A stretch of 64,000 bases of DNA from NCBI RefSeq assembly GCF_900618535.1, contig NZ_UYJA01000003.1, positions 186,001 through 250,000 of the forward strand, read 5' to 3'. Origin of the DNA: Pseudomonas bubulae (lineage in GTDB: Bacteria; Pseudomonadota; Gammaproteobacteria; Pseudomonadales; Pseudomonadaceae). Position 1 is the first letter of the stretch; each line of letters begins with the position of its first letter. Under the pieces are notes generated by a model, which was given only the letters and a program-made list of their open reading frames with translations, was not told the DNA's origin and made no database searches. Of the stretch, positions 44,554 to 52,963 are shown piece after piece. The position numbers and the translations under genes are program-made.

Positions 44554-45306
44554 GTGGCTAAATTGCGCGTAGAAGTGATCAGTTTGTTTCCCGAAATGTT
44601 TTCCGCCATCAGCGACTACGGCATCACTAGTCGTGCGGTGAAACAAGGGCTCTTGCAGCTGACTTGTTGGAACCCGCGAGACTACACAACGGATCGGCAT
44701 CACACTGTGGATGATCGCCCATTTGGCGGTGGTCCGGGCATGGTGATGAAGATCAAGCCTCTGGAAGATGCACTGGTTCAGGCCAGAGAAGCAGCCGGAG
44801 AGGCGGCGAAGGTGATTTACCTGTCGCCCCAAGGCCGTCAACTGAATCAGTCGGCGGTACGCGAGCTGGCGAATGAGGAAGCATTAATCCTTATTGCAGG
44901 TCGTTATGAAGGCATTGACGAGCGTTTTATAGACGCTTATGTCGATGAAGAGTGGTCAATTGGTGACTATGTACTCTCTGGTGGCGAGCTGCCGGCGATG
45001 GTTCTGATTGATGCGGTTACACGACTGCTGCCTGGAGCTTTAGGGCATGCGGACTCCGCGGAGGAAGATTCCTTCACGGATGGTCTGCTGGATTGCCCGC
45101 ACTACACCCGACCGGAGGTGTATGCGGATCAGCGTGTTCCCGACGTATTGCTTAGTGGCAATCATGCACACATCCGGCGTTGGCGTTTACAGCAGTCCCT
45201 TGGGCGGACCTTTGAACGACGCGCCGATCTTCTGGAAAGCCGCTCGCTTTCTGGAGAAGAGAAGAAGCTGCTCGAGGAATACATCCGCGAGCGGGACGAT
45301 AGTTAA
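44554..45306 (+). CDS. trmD: tRNA (guanine37-N1)-methyltransferase
   Basis: Methylates G37 next to the anticodon in tRNAs reading CNN codons, preventing frameshifts. 250 residues with the trefoil-knot SAM-binding loop [20 protein letters not shown] near residue 130, preceded by [20 protein letters not shown] placed the start at GTG 44554, which follows the rimM stop, since [16 protein letters not shown] is the family N terminus; the longer frame from 44488 lies inside rimM. Confidence 0.97.
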   Translation: MAKLRVEVISLFPEMFSAISDYGITSRAVKQGLLQLTCWNPRDYTTDRHHTVDDRPFGGGPGMVMKIKPLEDALVQAREAAGEAAKVIYLSPQGRQLNQSAVRELANEEALILIAGRYEGIDERFIDAYVDEEWSIGDYVLSGGELPAMVLIDAVTRLLPGALGHADSAEEDSFTDGLLDCPHYTRPEVYADQRVPDVLLSGNHAHIRRWRLQQSLGRTFERRADLLESRSLSGEEKKLLEEYIRERDDS

Positions 45307-45318
45307 CAACGTATCGAT

Positions 45319-45338
45319 GGTAGATCAGTTGATCTACC
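45319..45338 (+). promoter_or_regulatory. rplS leader hairpin next to the ribosome site
   Basis: Perfect palindrome GGTAGATCA-GT-TGATCTACC, between the trmD stop and the rplS start; it ends 2 bases before the AGGAG ribosome site. A structure at this place could regulate L19 synthesis, for instance by L19 binding, but that is inference. Confidence 0.55.
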
Positions 45339-45351
45339 TTAGGAGCACAGC

Positions 45352-45702
45352 ATGACTAACAAAATCATCCTTGCACTCGAAGCAGAGCAGATGACTAAAG
45401 AGATCCCTCCTTTTGCCCCGGGCGACACCATTGTCGTTCAGGTGAAAGTGAAGGAAGGCGATCGTTCGCGTCTGCAAGCTTTCGAAGGTGTAGTGATTGC
45501 CAAGCGTAACCGTGGCGTGAACAGTGCTTTCACTGTTCGTAAAATCTCCAACGGTGTTGGCGTAGAGCGTACTTTCCAGACCTACAGCCCGCAAATCGAC
45601 AGCATGGCTGTTAAGCGTCGCGGTGACGTGCGTAAAGCCAAGCTGTACTACCTGCGCGACCTGTCGGGTAAAGCAGCTCGCATCAAGGAAAAACTGGCTT
45701 AA
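45352..45702 (+). CDS. rplS: 50S ribosomal protein L19
   Basis: Large-subunit protein at the 30S-50S interface. 116 residues, starting [20 protein letters not shown], with [23 protein letters not shown] and [14 protein letters not shown] at the end. Last gene of the operon, followed by a strong terminator. Confidence 0.99.
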   Translation: MTNKIILALEAEQMTKEIPPFAPGDTIVVQVKVKEGDRSRLQAFEGVVIAKRNRGVNSAFTVRKISNGVGVERTFQTYSPQIDSMAVKRRGDVRKAKLYYLRDLSGKAARIKEKLA

Positions 45703-45727
45703 GTCCAGCTTCCCGATGCAGAAAAAA

Positions 45728-45749
45728 GCAGCCTTCGGGCTGCTTTTTT
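45728..45749 (+). terminator. Terminator after rplS
   Basis: Stem GCAGCC / GGCTGC with a TTCG tetraloop, A6 before and T6 after. Confidence 0.95.
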
Positions 45750-45799
45750 GTTGCCTGAGATTTGTCAGACCTTTGTCCAGTTGTAGGTAGTAAGAAAGC

Positions 45800-46213
45800 A
45801 TGACTTCGCGTGAGCAAGAGATTCAACGCCGTACCGACCTCTCCGTTACCCGTATTACCAAAGCGGTATTCCCCTCTACCACCAATCACCACAACACCCT
45901 GTTTGGCGGCACCGCGCTGGCGTGGATGGACGAAGTTTCGTTTATTGCTGCAACGCGTTTTTGTCGTCTGCCGTTGGTGACTGTGTCCACGGACCGTATT
46001 GATTTCAACCATCCGATCGCGGCTGGCTCCATCGTTGAGCTGGTGGGGCGTGTGGTTAAAGTTGGCAACACCAGCCTCAAGGTTGAGGTCGAGGTGTATG
46101 TCGAAAGCATGAGCTGCGATGGTCGCGAACTGGCGATCCAGGGCTTGTTCAGCTTTGTCGCCATCGATGATGACAAGCGCCCGGTACCGGTGTTGCCAGG
46201 GTTTGCCTCGTAA
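45800..46213 (+). CDS. Acyl-CoA thioesterase (hotdog fold, YciA-like)
   Basis: 137 residues of the hotdog fold. The acyl-CoA hydrolase motif NHHNTLFGGTALAWMDE includes the catalytic Asp/Asn region; SVVTDRIDFNHPI-like pattern follows as TVSTDRIDFNHPIAAGSIVEL. It cleaves acyl-CoA to free acid and CoA; the chain length preference is unknown. The converging antiporter gene stops 6 bases away, with no terminator between. Confidence 0.9.
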   Translation: MTSREQEIQRRTDLSVTRITKAVFPSTTNHHNTLFGGTALAWMDEVSFIAATRFCRLPLVTVSTDRIDFNHPIAAGSIVELVGRVVKVGNTSLKVEVEVYVESMSCDGRELAIQGLFSFVAIDDDKRPVPVLPGFAS

Positions 46214-46219
46214 CAGCTG

Positions 46220-48016
46220 CTACGGGTGCCTGATCAACGCCAGCAGCGTCCACCCGGAGCCTGGTTTCAATTCACTGTCAGGTGTCACTACATGCACCCA
46301 GCCAGTGTTGTCGCGGGCGAAGAGCAGGGTGACGCGCTTGCCATGCAGGGCCAGGTAGTCCGCCCAGGTGAAGTTGTCGGTCAGTGTGGTGCTGTACAGC
46401 TCGGCTCCCTGGCTCAACTCACTGGCGAGCTGACCGTAGGTCAGCGCCGGGTTGCCCAGGGCTTGACCGCGGTACTCGTGGCTGGCGCGATGCTTGTCAG
46501 TGCGGCGAATTTCCTGGCCATTGGTCAGTGTAAACAAGCGCTGCAGCCCGAACTCGTGATGAAAGCGTGCCGCTGCCAGGGTATTCAACTCGCCAGAGGG
46601 TGACAGTGCGAGCAAATGCCCCAGTCCCACCAGATCCAGGTGACTCTCGGCATGCTCTGAAGCCGGATTGCCAAAGTAAGTGGGCAAGTTGTCCATGCGC
46701 GCGGCGCGAATGTGTTCCCAGTTGGAATCGGTTAGCAGTACGCGGCTGCCCAGTTGCTGCAATGCCTTGCCAATAACCCGGGCCGGGCCATTGGCGCCAA
46801 CGATCAAAAAGCCGCTGGGGGCCGGCTCCGCGACTTTGAGCAGGCGGGCCAGGGGCCGTGCCGTCGCGCTTTGCAGCACCACCGTACCGATGATCACTGC
46901 AAAGGTCAGGGGCACCAGTAGCAGCGCGCCGTCATGGCCTGCTTCGTCCAGGCGGATCGCAAAAATTGCTGAAACGGCTGCCGCGACGATCCCGCGTGGG
47001 GCGATCCAGGCGAGCAAGGCGCGTTCGCGCCAGTTCAGTTTTGAGCCAAAGGTCGAAATCACCACGTTCAGCGGCCGGGCGATAAATTGAATAATCAGCA
47101 GCAACACCAGCACCACAGGCCCCAGGCCGATCATGGCGTTCAAGTCCAGGCGCGCCGCCAGCAGGATAAACAGCCCCGAGATCAGGAAGATGCTCAGGTT
47201 TTCCTTGAAGTGCAGGATGTTGCGTACATCCACCCCCTTCATATTGGCCATCCACATGCCCATCAAGGTGACCGCCAGCAGTCCGGACTCATGCATCACC
47301 GTATTGGCGCCAATAAATACGCCCAGCACTGCTGCCAGCGTGGCCAGGCTGTGCAGGTACTCCGGCAGCCATTGGCGGCGTACGATCTGCCCCATGATCC
47401 AGCCACCTACAATGCCGAACAAGCTGCCGCATACAATCACCCCGGCAAAGGTCAGCAGGCTGTGGCTCAGGCCCTCGCCCGTGGCGCTGGCGATGATAAA
47501 GCTGTAGACCACCACCGCCAGCAGCGCGCCAATCGGGTCGATGACAATGCCTTCCCAGCGCAGGATATTGGCAATCGATGCCTTGGGCCGTACTACGCGC
47601 AGCATCGGCACAATCACCGTAGGCCCGGTGACCAGTGTCAGCGTGCCGAACAGCAAGGCCAGAAGCCAGTCAAAGCCCAGTAGCCAATGGGTCGCCAGGG
47701 TGATCACGGCCCAGGTCGAGAGCGCACCGATAGTGACCAGCCGATGGACCACAGTGCCGATTTCGCGCCACTCGGACAAATGCAGGGTCAGGCTGCCTTC
47801 AAACAGAATCAGCGCCACCGCCAGTGAGACCAGCGGCATCAGCAGCGGGCCGAACAATTCTTGCGGGTCCAGCCAGCCCAATACCGGGCCGACCAGGATC
47901 CCGCTCAACAGCAGAAACAGGATGGCCGGCAGCTTCAGTCGCCAGGCCAGCCACTGTGAGCCCAGGGCAGCGATGCCGATGCCGCCGAAAGACAGCAAAA
48001 TCTGTTGTTCGGTCAT
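46220..48016 (-). CDS. CPA1-family cation/proton antiporter with RCK domain
   Basis: 598 residues. The N-terminal part has about twelve membrane helices of an NhaP/Kef-like antiporter (MTEQQILLSFGGIGIAALGSQWLAWRLK..., and the core motif PIGALLAVVVYSF). The C-terminal 200 residues contain a TrkA-N (RCK) NAD-binding domain starting FLIVGANGPARVIGKALQQLG. The RCK part suggests control by nucleotide or redox state; Na+ or K+ cannot be told apart. Start ATG 48016 has an AGGA site; an earlier in-frame codon at 48079 has none. Confidence 0.9.
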   Translation of the reverse strand: MTEQQILLSFGGIGIAALGSQWLAWRLKLPAILFLLLSGILVGPVLGWLDPQELFGPLLMPLVSLAVALILFEGSLTLHLSEWREIGTVVHRLVTIGALSTWAVITLATHWLLGFDWLLALLFGTLTLVTGPTVIVPMLRVVRPKASIANILRWEGIVIDPIGALLAVVVYSFIIASATGEGLSHSLLTFAGVIVCGSLFGIVGGWIMGQIVRRQWLPEYLHSLATLAAVLGVFIGANTVMHESGLLAVTLMGMWMANMKGVDVRNILHFKENLSIFLISGLFILLAARLDLNAMIGLGPVVLVLLLIIQFIARPLNVVISTFGSKLNWRERALLAWIAPRGIVAAAVSAIFAIRLDEAGHDGALLLVPLTFAVIIGTVVLQSATARPLARLLKVAEPAPSGFLIVGANGPARVIGKALQQLGSRVLLTDSNWEHIRAARMDNLPTYFGNPASEHAESHLDLVGLGHLLALSPSGELNTLAAARFHHEFGLQRLFTLTNGQEIRRTDKHRASHEYRGQALGNPALTYGQLASELSQGAELYSTTLTDNFTWADYLALHGKRVTLLFARDNTGWVHVVTPDSELKPGSGWTLLALIRHP

Positions 48017-48136
48017 AAGGTCATCCTGTGAAAACTTGGGGTTTATGGCATCCGCCAGCCATGAAAGACTAGCGCTCACTTTTGCAGTTCACTTTATATT
48101 TGTGCGCAGCCTCCGGCCTGTGCGTTTCGAGAGCCA

Positions 48137-49033
48137 ATGCCCGCTATAGACGACCCACTTATCGACCGTTTTCTAGATGCCCTGTGGCTGGAAAAAGGCC
48201 TGTCGGACAACACCCGCGGTGCTTATCGCAGTGACCTGGCCTTATTCAATGGCTGGTTGCAGGAGCGCGGTATCGCTGTGGCCAACGCCGGGCGCGAGTT
48301 GATCCTCGATCATCTCGCCTGGCGCCTGGAGCAGGGCTACAAGCCTCGCTCGACTGCGCGCTTGCTCTCAGGTTTGCGTGGCTTCTATCGTTATCTGCTG
48401 CGAGAAAACCTGATTGCCGTCGACCCTACCTTGCAGGTAGATATGCCCCAGTTGGGCAGGCCATTACCCAAGTCCCTGTCAGAGGCCGACGTAGAAGCGC
48501 TGCTCGCCGCCCCTGATCTGAGTGAGGCTATCGGCCAGCGTGATCGGGCCATGCTTGAAGTACTGTATGCCTGTGGCCTGCGCGTAACCGAATTGATCAG
48601 CCTGACTCTGGAGCAGGTCAACCTGCGCCAGGGTGTTTTGCGCGTGATGGGCAAGGGCAGCAAGGAACGCCTGGTGCCGATGGGGGAGGAGGCCATCGTC
48701 CGGGTCGAGCGCTACATGCGCGATGCCCGGCATGAGCTGCTGGGCGGTCGCCCCAGTGATGTGCTGTTTCCCAGTCAGCGCGGTGAACAGATGACCCGCC
48801 AGACCTTCTGGCATCGCATCAAGCATCAGGCCAGGGTGGCCGGGATCAACAAGTCGCTGTCGCCACATACCTTGCGCCATGCCTTCGCCACCCATTTGCT
48901 CAATCACGGCGCCGATTTGCGTGTGGTGCAAATGCTGCTGGGGCACAGCGACCTCTCGACGACACAGATTTACACCCATGTTGCCCGTGCCCGACTGCAG
49001 GACCTGCATGCCCTCCATCACCCGCGTGGCTAG
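48137..49033 (+). CDS. xerD: Site-specific tyrosine recombinase XerD
   Basis: With XerC resolves chromosome dimers at dif. 298 residues: N-terminal SAM-like domain, C-terminal catalytic domain with Arg near 148 (ACGLRVTEL), the HxxR in SPHTLRHAFATHLLNHGADL (near 244), His in LLGHSDLST and the nucleophile Tyr near 279 (TQIYTH). Housekeeping recombinase; no att site or prophage is around. It is followed by dsbC as in other Pseudomonas. Confidence 0.98.
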   Translation: MPAIDDPLIDRFLDALWLEKGLSDNTRGAYRSDLALFNGWLQERGIAVANAGRELILDHLAWRLEQGYKPRSTARLLSGLRGFYRYLLRENLIAVDPTLQVDMPQLGRPLPKSLSEADVEALLAAPDLSEAIGQRDRAMLEVLYACGLRVTELISLTLEQVNLRQGVLRVMGKGSKERLVPMGEEAIVRVERYMRDARHELLGGRPSDVLFPSQRGEQMTRQTFWHRIKHQARVAGINKSLSPHTLRHAFATHLLNHGADLRVVQMLLGHSDLSTTQIYTHVARARLQDLHALHHPRG

Positions 49034-49155
49034 TCGGAGTCGGTCATGCAGGCCATCTGTGGTAGGCTTTGCCGGTTTAGAAAGCGCGCCGCCCAAACCC
49101 GTTGTTTCAGGACGGGTATCGGGGTTGGCAGCTTTGCCCGTCTTCAGGAGTTCCC

Positions 49156-49887
49156 ATGCGTGTGATCCAGATTTTCGCCGCCGCAGCCATTGCGTTGGTC
49201 AGCACCTTCTCGTTCGCCGATACCGGCGCCGAACAAGCAATCCGCAAGAGCCTCGAAACCCTGCAACTGGATGTGCCGGTCGAGAGCATCAGTGCCAGCC
49301 CCATGGCCGGCCTGTATGAAGTCAAGCTCAAGGGCAGCCGCGTGCTGTATGCCAGTGCCGATGGCCAGTTCATCGTTCAGGGCTACATGTTCCAGCTCAA
49401 GGACGGCAAGCCGGTGAACCTGACCGAGCAGGCCGAACGTGTTGGCGTGGCCAAGTTGATTAATGGCATTCCGGTGGCAGAGACCGTCGTTTACCCTGCC
49501 ATCGGCGAAACCAAGTCCCATATCACGGTATTTACCGACACCACTTGCCCGTATTGCCACAAATTGCATGCCGAAGTCCCGCAACTGAACAAGATGGGGA
49601 TTGAAGTGCGCTATGTTGCGTTCCCGCGTCAGGGCCTCGGCTCACCGGGTGACCAGCAGCTGCAGGCAGTGTGGTGTTCCAAGGACAAAAAAACGGCGAT
49701 GGACAAGATGACTGATGGTAAAACCGTCGAGGCGCCAAAATGCGCCAATCCGGTTGCCAAGCAGTTCGCCATGGGCCAGTCCATCGGCGTCAATGGCACG
49801 CCAGCCATCGTTTTGGCTGACGGTCAGGTGATTCCGGGTTATCAGCCTGCTGCGCAGGTTGGCAAGCTGGCACTCAGTGTTAAATAA
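49156..49887 (+). CDS. dsbC: Thiol:disulfide interchange protein DsbC
   Basis: Periplasmic disulfide isomerase that corrects wrong disulfide bonds. 243 residues: signal peptide to about residue 21 (STFSFA), N-terminal dimerisation domain, and a thioredoxin domain with the active site CPYC at about residue 132 (TDTTCPYCHK) and the cis-proline in NGTPAIVL. Start ATG 49156 has a CAGGAG site; an upstream in-frame codon at 49102 has none. Two hairpins follow. Confidence 0.96.
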   Translation: MRVIQIFAAAAIALVSTFSFADTGAEQAIRKSLETLQLDVPVESISASPMAGLYEVKLKGSRVLYASADGQFIVQGYMFQLKDGKPVNLTEQAERVGVAKLINGIPVAETVVYPAIGETKSHITVFTDTTCPYCHKLHAEVPQLNKMGIEVRYVAFPRQGLGSPGDQQLQAVWCSKDKKTAMDKMTDGKTVEAPKCANPVAKQFAMGQSIGVNGTPAIVLADGQVIPGYQPAAQVGKLALSVK

Positions 49888-49956
49888 TCCAGTGTCGTCA
49901 CGATAAGCCTGTGACGATCATGGCGGGGCAGTTCAGTTGCCCGGCCATTAATAGAG

Positions 49957-49982
49957 AACCGTGGCAATCCACGGTTGTTTTT
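49957..49982 (+). terminator. Terminator 1 after dsbC
   Basis: Stem AACCGTGG / CCACGGTT (8 bp, CAAT loop) followed by GTTTTT. Confidence 0.85.
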
Positions 49983-49983
49983 C

Positions 49984-50009
49984 ACGGCCGACCTTGAGTC
50001 GGCCGTTTT
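49984..50009 (+). terminator. Terminator 2 / attenuator-like hairpin before hom
   Basis: Stem CGGCCGAC / GTCGGCCG with a CTTGA loop and four T. It directly precedes the hom ribosome site, in tandem with the terminator above. Either it ensures full stop of dsbC transcription or it is a leader element of hom. Confidence 0.7.
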
Positions 50010-50023
50010 ATGGGGAGTTCAGC

Positions 50024-51328
50024 GTGAATCCGGTCAAAGTAGGTATCTGTGGGCTCGGGACCGTCGGTGGCGGCACCTTCAACGTACTAAAGCGTAACGC
50101 CGAGGAGATTGCCCGCCGTGCCGGGCGTGGTATCCAGGTTGCGCAAATTGCAATGCGTACGCCAAACCCTCAGTGCGACATTACCGGTACCCCCATTACC
50201 AACGATGTATTCGCTGTTGCGACCAACCCTGAAATCGACATTGTTATCGAGCTGATTGGTGGTTACACCATCGCCCGTGAACTGGTGCTCAAGGCCATCG
50301 AAAACGGCAAGCATGTCGTGACCGCGAACAAGGCGCTGATTGCCGTTCACGGTAATGAAATCTTCGCCAAAGCCCAGGAAAAGGGCGTGATCGTGGCGTT
50401 CGAAGCGGCCGTTGCAGGCGGTATCCCGGTGATCAAGGCGATCCGTGAAGGTCTCTCGGCCAATCGTATCAACTGGGTGGCGGGCATCATCAACGGTACC
50501 GGTAACTTCATCCTCACCGAAATGCGCGAAAAAGGCCGCACGTTCGAAGACGTGCTGGCTGAAGCACAAGCGCTGGGTTATGCCGAGGCAGACCCGACGT
50601 TTGACGTTGAAGGTATCGATGCGGCGCACAAGCTGACCATTCTGGCGTCGATTGCTTTCGGTATCCCGTTGCAGTTCGACAAGGCCTACACCGAAGGCAT
50701 CACCAAGCTGACAACCGCTGATGTGAATTACGCAGAGGCGCTGGGTTATCGCATCAAGCATCTGGGTGTTGCACGCAGCACGGCCAACGGCATCGAGTTG
50801 CGGGTTCACCCGACGCTGATTCCGGCTGACCGCCTGATCGCCAACGTCAACGGCGTAATGAACGCAGTCATGGTCAACGGTGACGCTGCCGGTTCGACCC
50901 TGTTCTATGGTGCTGGCGCCGGTATGGAACCAACGGCTTCGTCCGTGGTTGCCGACCTGGTAGACGTGGTGCGTGCCATGACCAGCGACCCGGAAAACCG
51001 CGTACCGCACCTGGCCTTCCAGCCGGATCTGCTCTCCGACCATCCGATCCTGCCGATCGAAGCGTGCGAAAGCGCCTACTACCTGCGCATCCAGGCCAAA
51101 GATCACCCGGGCGTATTGGCCCAGGTGGCGAGCATCTTGTCCGAGCGCGGCATCAACATCGAATCGATCATGCAGAAAGAAGTCGAAGAGCATGACGGCC
51201 TGGTGCCAATGATCCTGTTGACCCATCGGGTAATTGAACAGCACATCAACGATGCCATTGCCGCGCTTGAAGCATTGCAGGGCGTTGTGGGTCCGGTCGT
51301 TCGCATCCGCGTTGAGCATCTTAATTAA
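50024..51328 (+). CDS. hom: Homoserine dehydrogenase
   Basis: Reduces aspartate semialdehyde to homoserine with NAD(P)H, at the branch to threonine and methionine. 434 residues: Rossmann motif VGICGLGTVGGG at the N terminus, catalytic region (ASIAFGIPLQFD, EGI), and a C-terminal ACT domain from about residue 350 (YYLRIQAKDHPGVLAQVASI) for feedback control, probably by threonine. Start GTG 50024 has a GGGGAG site. It is followed by thrC, and a run of GCGGCAAG repeats lies between them. Confidence 0.97.
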   Translation: MNPVKVGICGLGTVGGGTFNVLKRNAEEIARRAGRGIQVAQIAMRTPNPQCDITGTPITNDVFAVATNPEIDIVIELIGGYTIARELVLKAIENGKHVVTANKALIAVHGNEIFAKAQEKGVIVAFEAAVAGGIPVIKAIREGLSANRINWVAGIINGTGNFILTEMREKGRTFEDVLAEAQALGYAEADPTFDVEGIDAAHKLTILASIAFGIPLQFDKAYTEGITKLTTADVNYAEALGYRIKHLGVARSTANGIELRVHPTLIPADRLIANVNGVMNAVMVNGDAAGSTLFYGAGAGMEPTASSVVADLVDVVRAMTSDPENRVPHLAFQPDLLSDHPILPIEACESAYYLRIQAKDHPGVLAQVASILSERGINIESIMQKEVEEHDGLVPMILLTHRVIEQHINDAIAALEALQGVVGPVVRIRVEHLN

Positions 51329-51333
51329 TTAAG

Positions 51334-51364
51334 AGCGGCAAGCGGCAGCGGCAAGCGGCAAGCA
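51334..51364 (+). repeat. Short tandem GCGGCAA repeats between hom and thrC
   Basis: Four copies of GCGGCA(A) followed by a shorter GCAA, starting 6 bases after the hom stop. Short runs of this kind occur between Pseudomonas genes. No hairpin or terminator is formed. Confidence 0.7.
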
Positions 51365-51433
51365 AGAGCACATCGGCTTTTACTTGTTGCCTGGCGCTAA
51401 ACCGCTTGGCGCTCAAACCGAAGGTTTGAACCC

Positions 51434-52843
51434 ATGCGCTATATCAGTACCCGTGGCCAGGCACCGGCCCTGAATTTTGAAGATGTGTTGCTGGCCGGTC
51501 TGGCCAGTGATGGCGGTTTGTATGTACCGGAAAACCTGCCGCGCTTTACCCAGGAAGAAATCGCTTCCTGGGCCGGTTTGCCTTACCACGAACTGGCCTT
51601 TCGGGTTATGCGCCCGTTCGTGACCGGCAGCATTCCGGATGCAGACTTCAAAAAGATTCTCGAAGAAACCTACGGCGCGTTTTCCCACGCAGCTGTAGCG
51701 CCACTGCGTCAGCTAAATGGCAATGAATGGGTACTTGAGCTGTTCCACGGTCCGACCCTGGCGTTCAAGGACTTTGCCCTGCAACTGCTCGGCCGCTTGC
51801 TCGACTACGTGCTGGCCAAGCGTGGCGAGCGTGTGGTGATTGTCGGCGCGACTTCCGGGGATACCGGTTCGGCGGCGATCGAAGGCTGCAAGCATTGCGA
51901 AAACGTCGACATCTTTATCCTGCACCCCAACAACCGGGTATCGGAAGTCCAGCGTCGGCAGATGACCACGCTGTTCGGTGACAACATTCATAACATCGCC
52001 ATCGAAGGCAACTTCGATGACTGCCAGGAAATGGTCAAGGCCAGCTTCGCCGACCAGGGTTTCCTCAAGGGTACACGCCTGGTCGCCGTAAACTCGATCA
52101 ACTGGGCGCGGATCATGGCCCAGATCGTTTACTACTTCCATGCCTCCCTGCAACTGGGCGGGCCGCACCGTTCCGTGTCGTTCTCGGTGCCTACCGGCAA
52201 CTTCGGCGACATCTTTGCGGGCTACCTGGCACGCAACATGGGCCTGCCGATCAACCAGCTGATCGTTGCCACCAACCGCAACGACATCCTGCACCGCTTC
52301 ATGAGCGGCAATCAGTACGCCAAGGACACCTTGCACGCGACTCTGTCGCCGTCGATGGACATCATGGTGTCGTCGAACTTCGAGCGCTTGCTGTTCGACC
52401 TTCATGGTCGCAATGGCGCAGCCGTTGCCGGTCTGATGGATACCTTCAAGCAAACCGGCAATTTCAGCGTTGATGAAGATCGCTGGACCGAAGCGCGTCG
52501 TCTGTTTGATTCGCTGGCGGTTGATGATGAGCAAACCTGCGAAACCATCGCTCAGGTATTTGTCGAAAGCGGCGAAGTGCTCGATCCGCACACCGCTATC
52601 GGTGTGCGTGCGGCCCGTGAATGCCGTCGCAGTCTGGATATCCCGATGGTCATTCTGGGCACGGCACATCCGGTCAAGTTCCCTGAAGCGGTTGAAAAAG
52701 CCGGCATAGGAAAAGCGCTCGAACTGCCGTCTCACCTTTCTGACTTGTTTGAGCGAGAGGAGCGTTACACCGTACTGGCTAATGACCTCAAGGCTGTCCA
52801 GGGCTTTGTCAGCCAGCATGGCAACCGTGGCAAGCCGCTTTAA
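51434..52843 (+). CDS. thrC: Threonine synthase
   Basis: PLP enzyme that converts O-phosphohomoserine to threonine. 469 residues. PLP lysine at about residue 112 in GPTLAFKDFALQLL, phosphate loop VGATSGDTGSAAI near 140, and PTGNFGDIFAGYLARNMG near 254. The long class (about 470 residues) is the proteobacterial form. In the same direction as hom, 105 bases downstream. Confidence 0.97.
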   Translation: MRYISTRGQAPALNFEDVLLAGLASDGGLYVPENLPRFTQEEIASWAGLPYHELAFRVMRPFVTGSIPDADFKKILEETYGAFSHAAVAPLRQLNGNEWVLELFHGPTLAFKDFALQLLGRLLDYVLAKRGERVVIVGATSGDTGSAAIEGCKHCENVDIFILHPNNRVSEVQRRQMTTLFGDNIHNIAIEGNFDDCQEMVKASFADQGFLKGTRLVAVNSINWARIMAQIVYYFHASLQLGGPHRSVSFSVPTGNFGDIFAGYLARNMGLPINQLIVATNRNDILHRFMSGNQYAKDTLHATLSPSMDIMVSSNFERLLFDLHGRNGAAVAGLMDTFKQTGNFSVDEDRWTEARRLFDSLAVDDEQTCETIAQVFVESGEVLDPHTAIGVRAARECRRSLDIPMVILGTAHPVKFPEAVEKAGIGKALELPSHLSDLFEREERYTVLANDLKAVQGFVSQHGNRGKPL

Positions 52844-52867
52844 CGGCATTCGTCTTACGTAATTTGA

Positions 52868-52892
52868 AGCCCGTCATCTGACGGGCTTTTTT
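52868..52892 (+). terminator. Terminator after thrC
   Basis: Stem AGCCCGTC / GACGGGCT with an ATCT loop and six T. Confidence 0.95.
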
Positions 52893-52963
52893 ATTGGTGC
52901 ATGGCAAACTTGCCAGGTCTTCGCCCCTTCTGTGCTGGCGAATACCCGGTCAAGGATGCTGTC

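Noticed and set aside
48137..49033. XerD as a prophage or integron integrase
   Set aside because: Housekeeping XerD by length and motifs, in its usual place before dsbC; no att site, tRNA or cassette around.
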